Shown: piece after piece, positions 38,856 to 39,510 of the stretch
Numbering within the stretch: the stretch's first letter is position 1
Layout of the letters: each line of letters begins with the position of its first letter
NCBI GenBank assembly: GCA_050694215.1
Contig: JBOGXB010000011.1
Coordinates: forward strand, 1-39,510
Source: JBOGXB01 sp050694215
Lineage (GTDB): Bacteria > Actinomycetota > CADDZG01 > WHSQ01
Direction: 5' to 3'
DNA: 39,510 nucleotides
Program-made: the position numbers and the translations under genes
Notes under the pieces: generated by a model
Told to the model about the DNA's origin: nothing
The model's database searches: none
Seen by the model: the letters and a program-made list of their open reading frames with translations, nothing else

Positions 38856-39510
38856 GACCCCTGGACTTCCTCGGTTCGATCAAGACCAAGCTGGGCGTCG
38901 TCATCGTCGCGGCCGTCGGGGTCACTGTGGTCGTGATCGCTCTCGGCACGAAGACTGGCATACCCGTCTGGATCCGTTCCGTGGGCGCCGCCATCCTGGC
39001 GCTCGCCATGGTGCAGTTCCTTGCACGCGGCATGACGTCGCCACTGAGAGAGATGGCGGCGGCGGCGAAAGCTATGGCCACGGGCGACTACAGCCGGCGC
39101 GTCACGGCGACGTCAAAGGACGAGGTGGGCCAGCTCGCCACTGCGTTCAACCGCATGGCTGCTGATCTCGCCGAGGTGGACAGGATGCGCCGTGACCTGG
39201 TCGCCAATGTGTCGCACGAGCTACGAACCCCCATCAGCGCGTTGCAGGCGGTGTTGGAGAACCTCGTCGACGAGGTCGAGAGGCCCGATCCGGTCGTGCT
39301 CAGGACGATGCTGGGCCAAGTCGAGCGCCTCGGTGGCCTGGTGGGCCAGCTTCTCGACCTGTCCCGGCTCGAATCCGGCGCGATCCCTCTGAGATCGCGC
39401 ACCTTCTCGGTAGCGGAGCTGTTGCAGACGGCCGCCGACGAGTCCCGTCTCCAGGCGCGTGGAGCCAACGGGGAGATCGCCGTAGAGGTCGCCGTAGAGC
39501 CTGTCGATCT
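38852..39510 (+). CDS. sensor histidine kinase, cut by the right edge
   Basis: The first 219 residues of a kinase. Two transmembrane helices (about 14-31 and 41-58) are separated by only about ten residues outside. A HAMP domain (SPLREMAAAAKAMATGDYSRR) and the dimerisation helix with phosphoacceptor H122 (NVSHELRTPISALQAVLENL) follow. The ATPase domain lies beyond the window. With almost no outside loop, it may sense within the membrane or through a partner protein. ATG 38852 overlaps the regulator stop, so the pair is cotranslated. Confidence 0.9.
   Translation, partial: MRPLDFLGSIKTKLGVVIVAAVGVTVVVIALGTKTGIPVWIRSVGAAILALAMVQFLARGMTSPLREMAAAAKAMATGDYSRRVTATSKDEVGQLATAFNRMAADLAEVDRMRRDLVANVSHELRTPISALQAVLENLVDEVERPDPVVLRTMLGQVERLGGLVGQLLDLSRLESGAIPLRSRTFSVAELLQTAADESRLQARGANGEIAVEVAVEPVD

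Overview
This looks like a chromosomal stretch of a high-GC member of the Actinomycetota; I cannot fix the class from the sequence. The evidence is the GC-rich third codon positions, frequent GTG starts, many 4-base stop/start overlaps (GTGA/ATGA), MprA/MprB-like and SigE-like regulators, a CsoR/CopB pair, and some starts that look leaderless. The last gene runs off the right edge and a small gene runs off the left edge. There is no rRNA, CRISPR array, transposase or complete tRNA gene.

Region 1-880 appears to be the right end of an integrated element. A 3' half of a tRNA-Gly(GCC), positions 838-882, has no 5' half in front of it. It is preceded by AT-richer DNA with a tandem 10-bp repeat that looks like integrase arm sites. 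The chromosome resumes at about 883.

Region 880-9100 carries separate metabolic and secreted genes: a TPR/LuxR regulator, an FAD oxidoreductase, a dihydrofolate-reductase-family protein beside the remains of a paralogue, an RTX-type secreted protein, an FMN/F420-binding split-barrel protein with a SnoaL-like protein, and a large secreted BNR-repeat (sialidase-fold) protein.

Region 9150-13650 is a metal and iron section: a CopB-type copper ATPase divergent from csoR with an operator-like palindrome between them, a 59-residue Cys/His protein, and an unusual fusion of a ferritin-like domain to a Rieske [2Fe-2S] domain.

Region 13700-23130 begins with an AlkZ-like DNA glycosylase, followed by a full molybdenum hydroxylase locus of the form II CO-dehydrogenase type. 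The coxS-coxL-coxM-coxD-coxE operon runs rightward. Divergent from it are coxG, a MocA-like cytidylyltransferase and two XdhC/CoxI-type proteins. Together these provide the three structural subunits, the cofactor maturation factors (MoxR ATPase, VWA protein, XdhC, MocA) and a membrane-recruitment factor.

Region 23150-29250 holds a YdeI-like protein, a DHA2 drug exporter, an AzlCD amino-acid exporter, a methyltransferase, and a leftward set made of an AlkA-like glycosylase, a CPBP protease and a tiny C2H2 zinc-finger protein.

Region 29500-39510 is dominated by envelope signalling. It has a two-component pair in one run with a lipoprotein M1 peptidase and a lipoprotein PQQ-type sugar dehydrogenase, a cupredoxin lipoprotein divergent from an ECF sigma/zinc-finger anti-sigma pair, a second SigE-like sigma factor with a membrane partner of unknown family, a YjbQ-family enzyme, and a second two-component pair cut by the window end.
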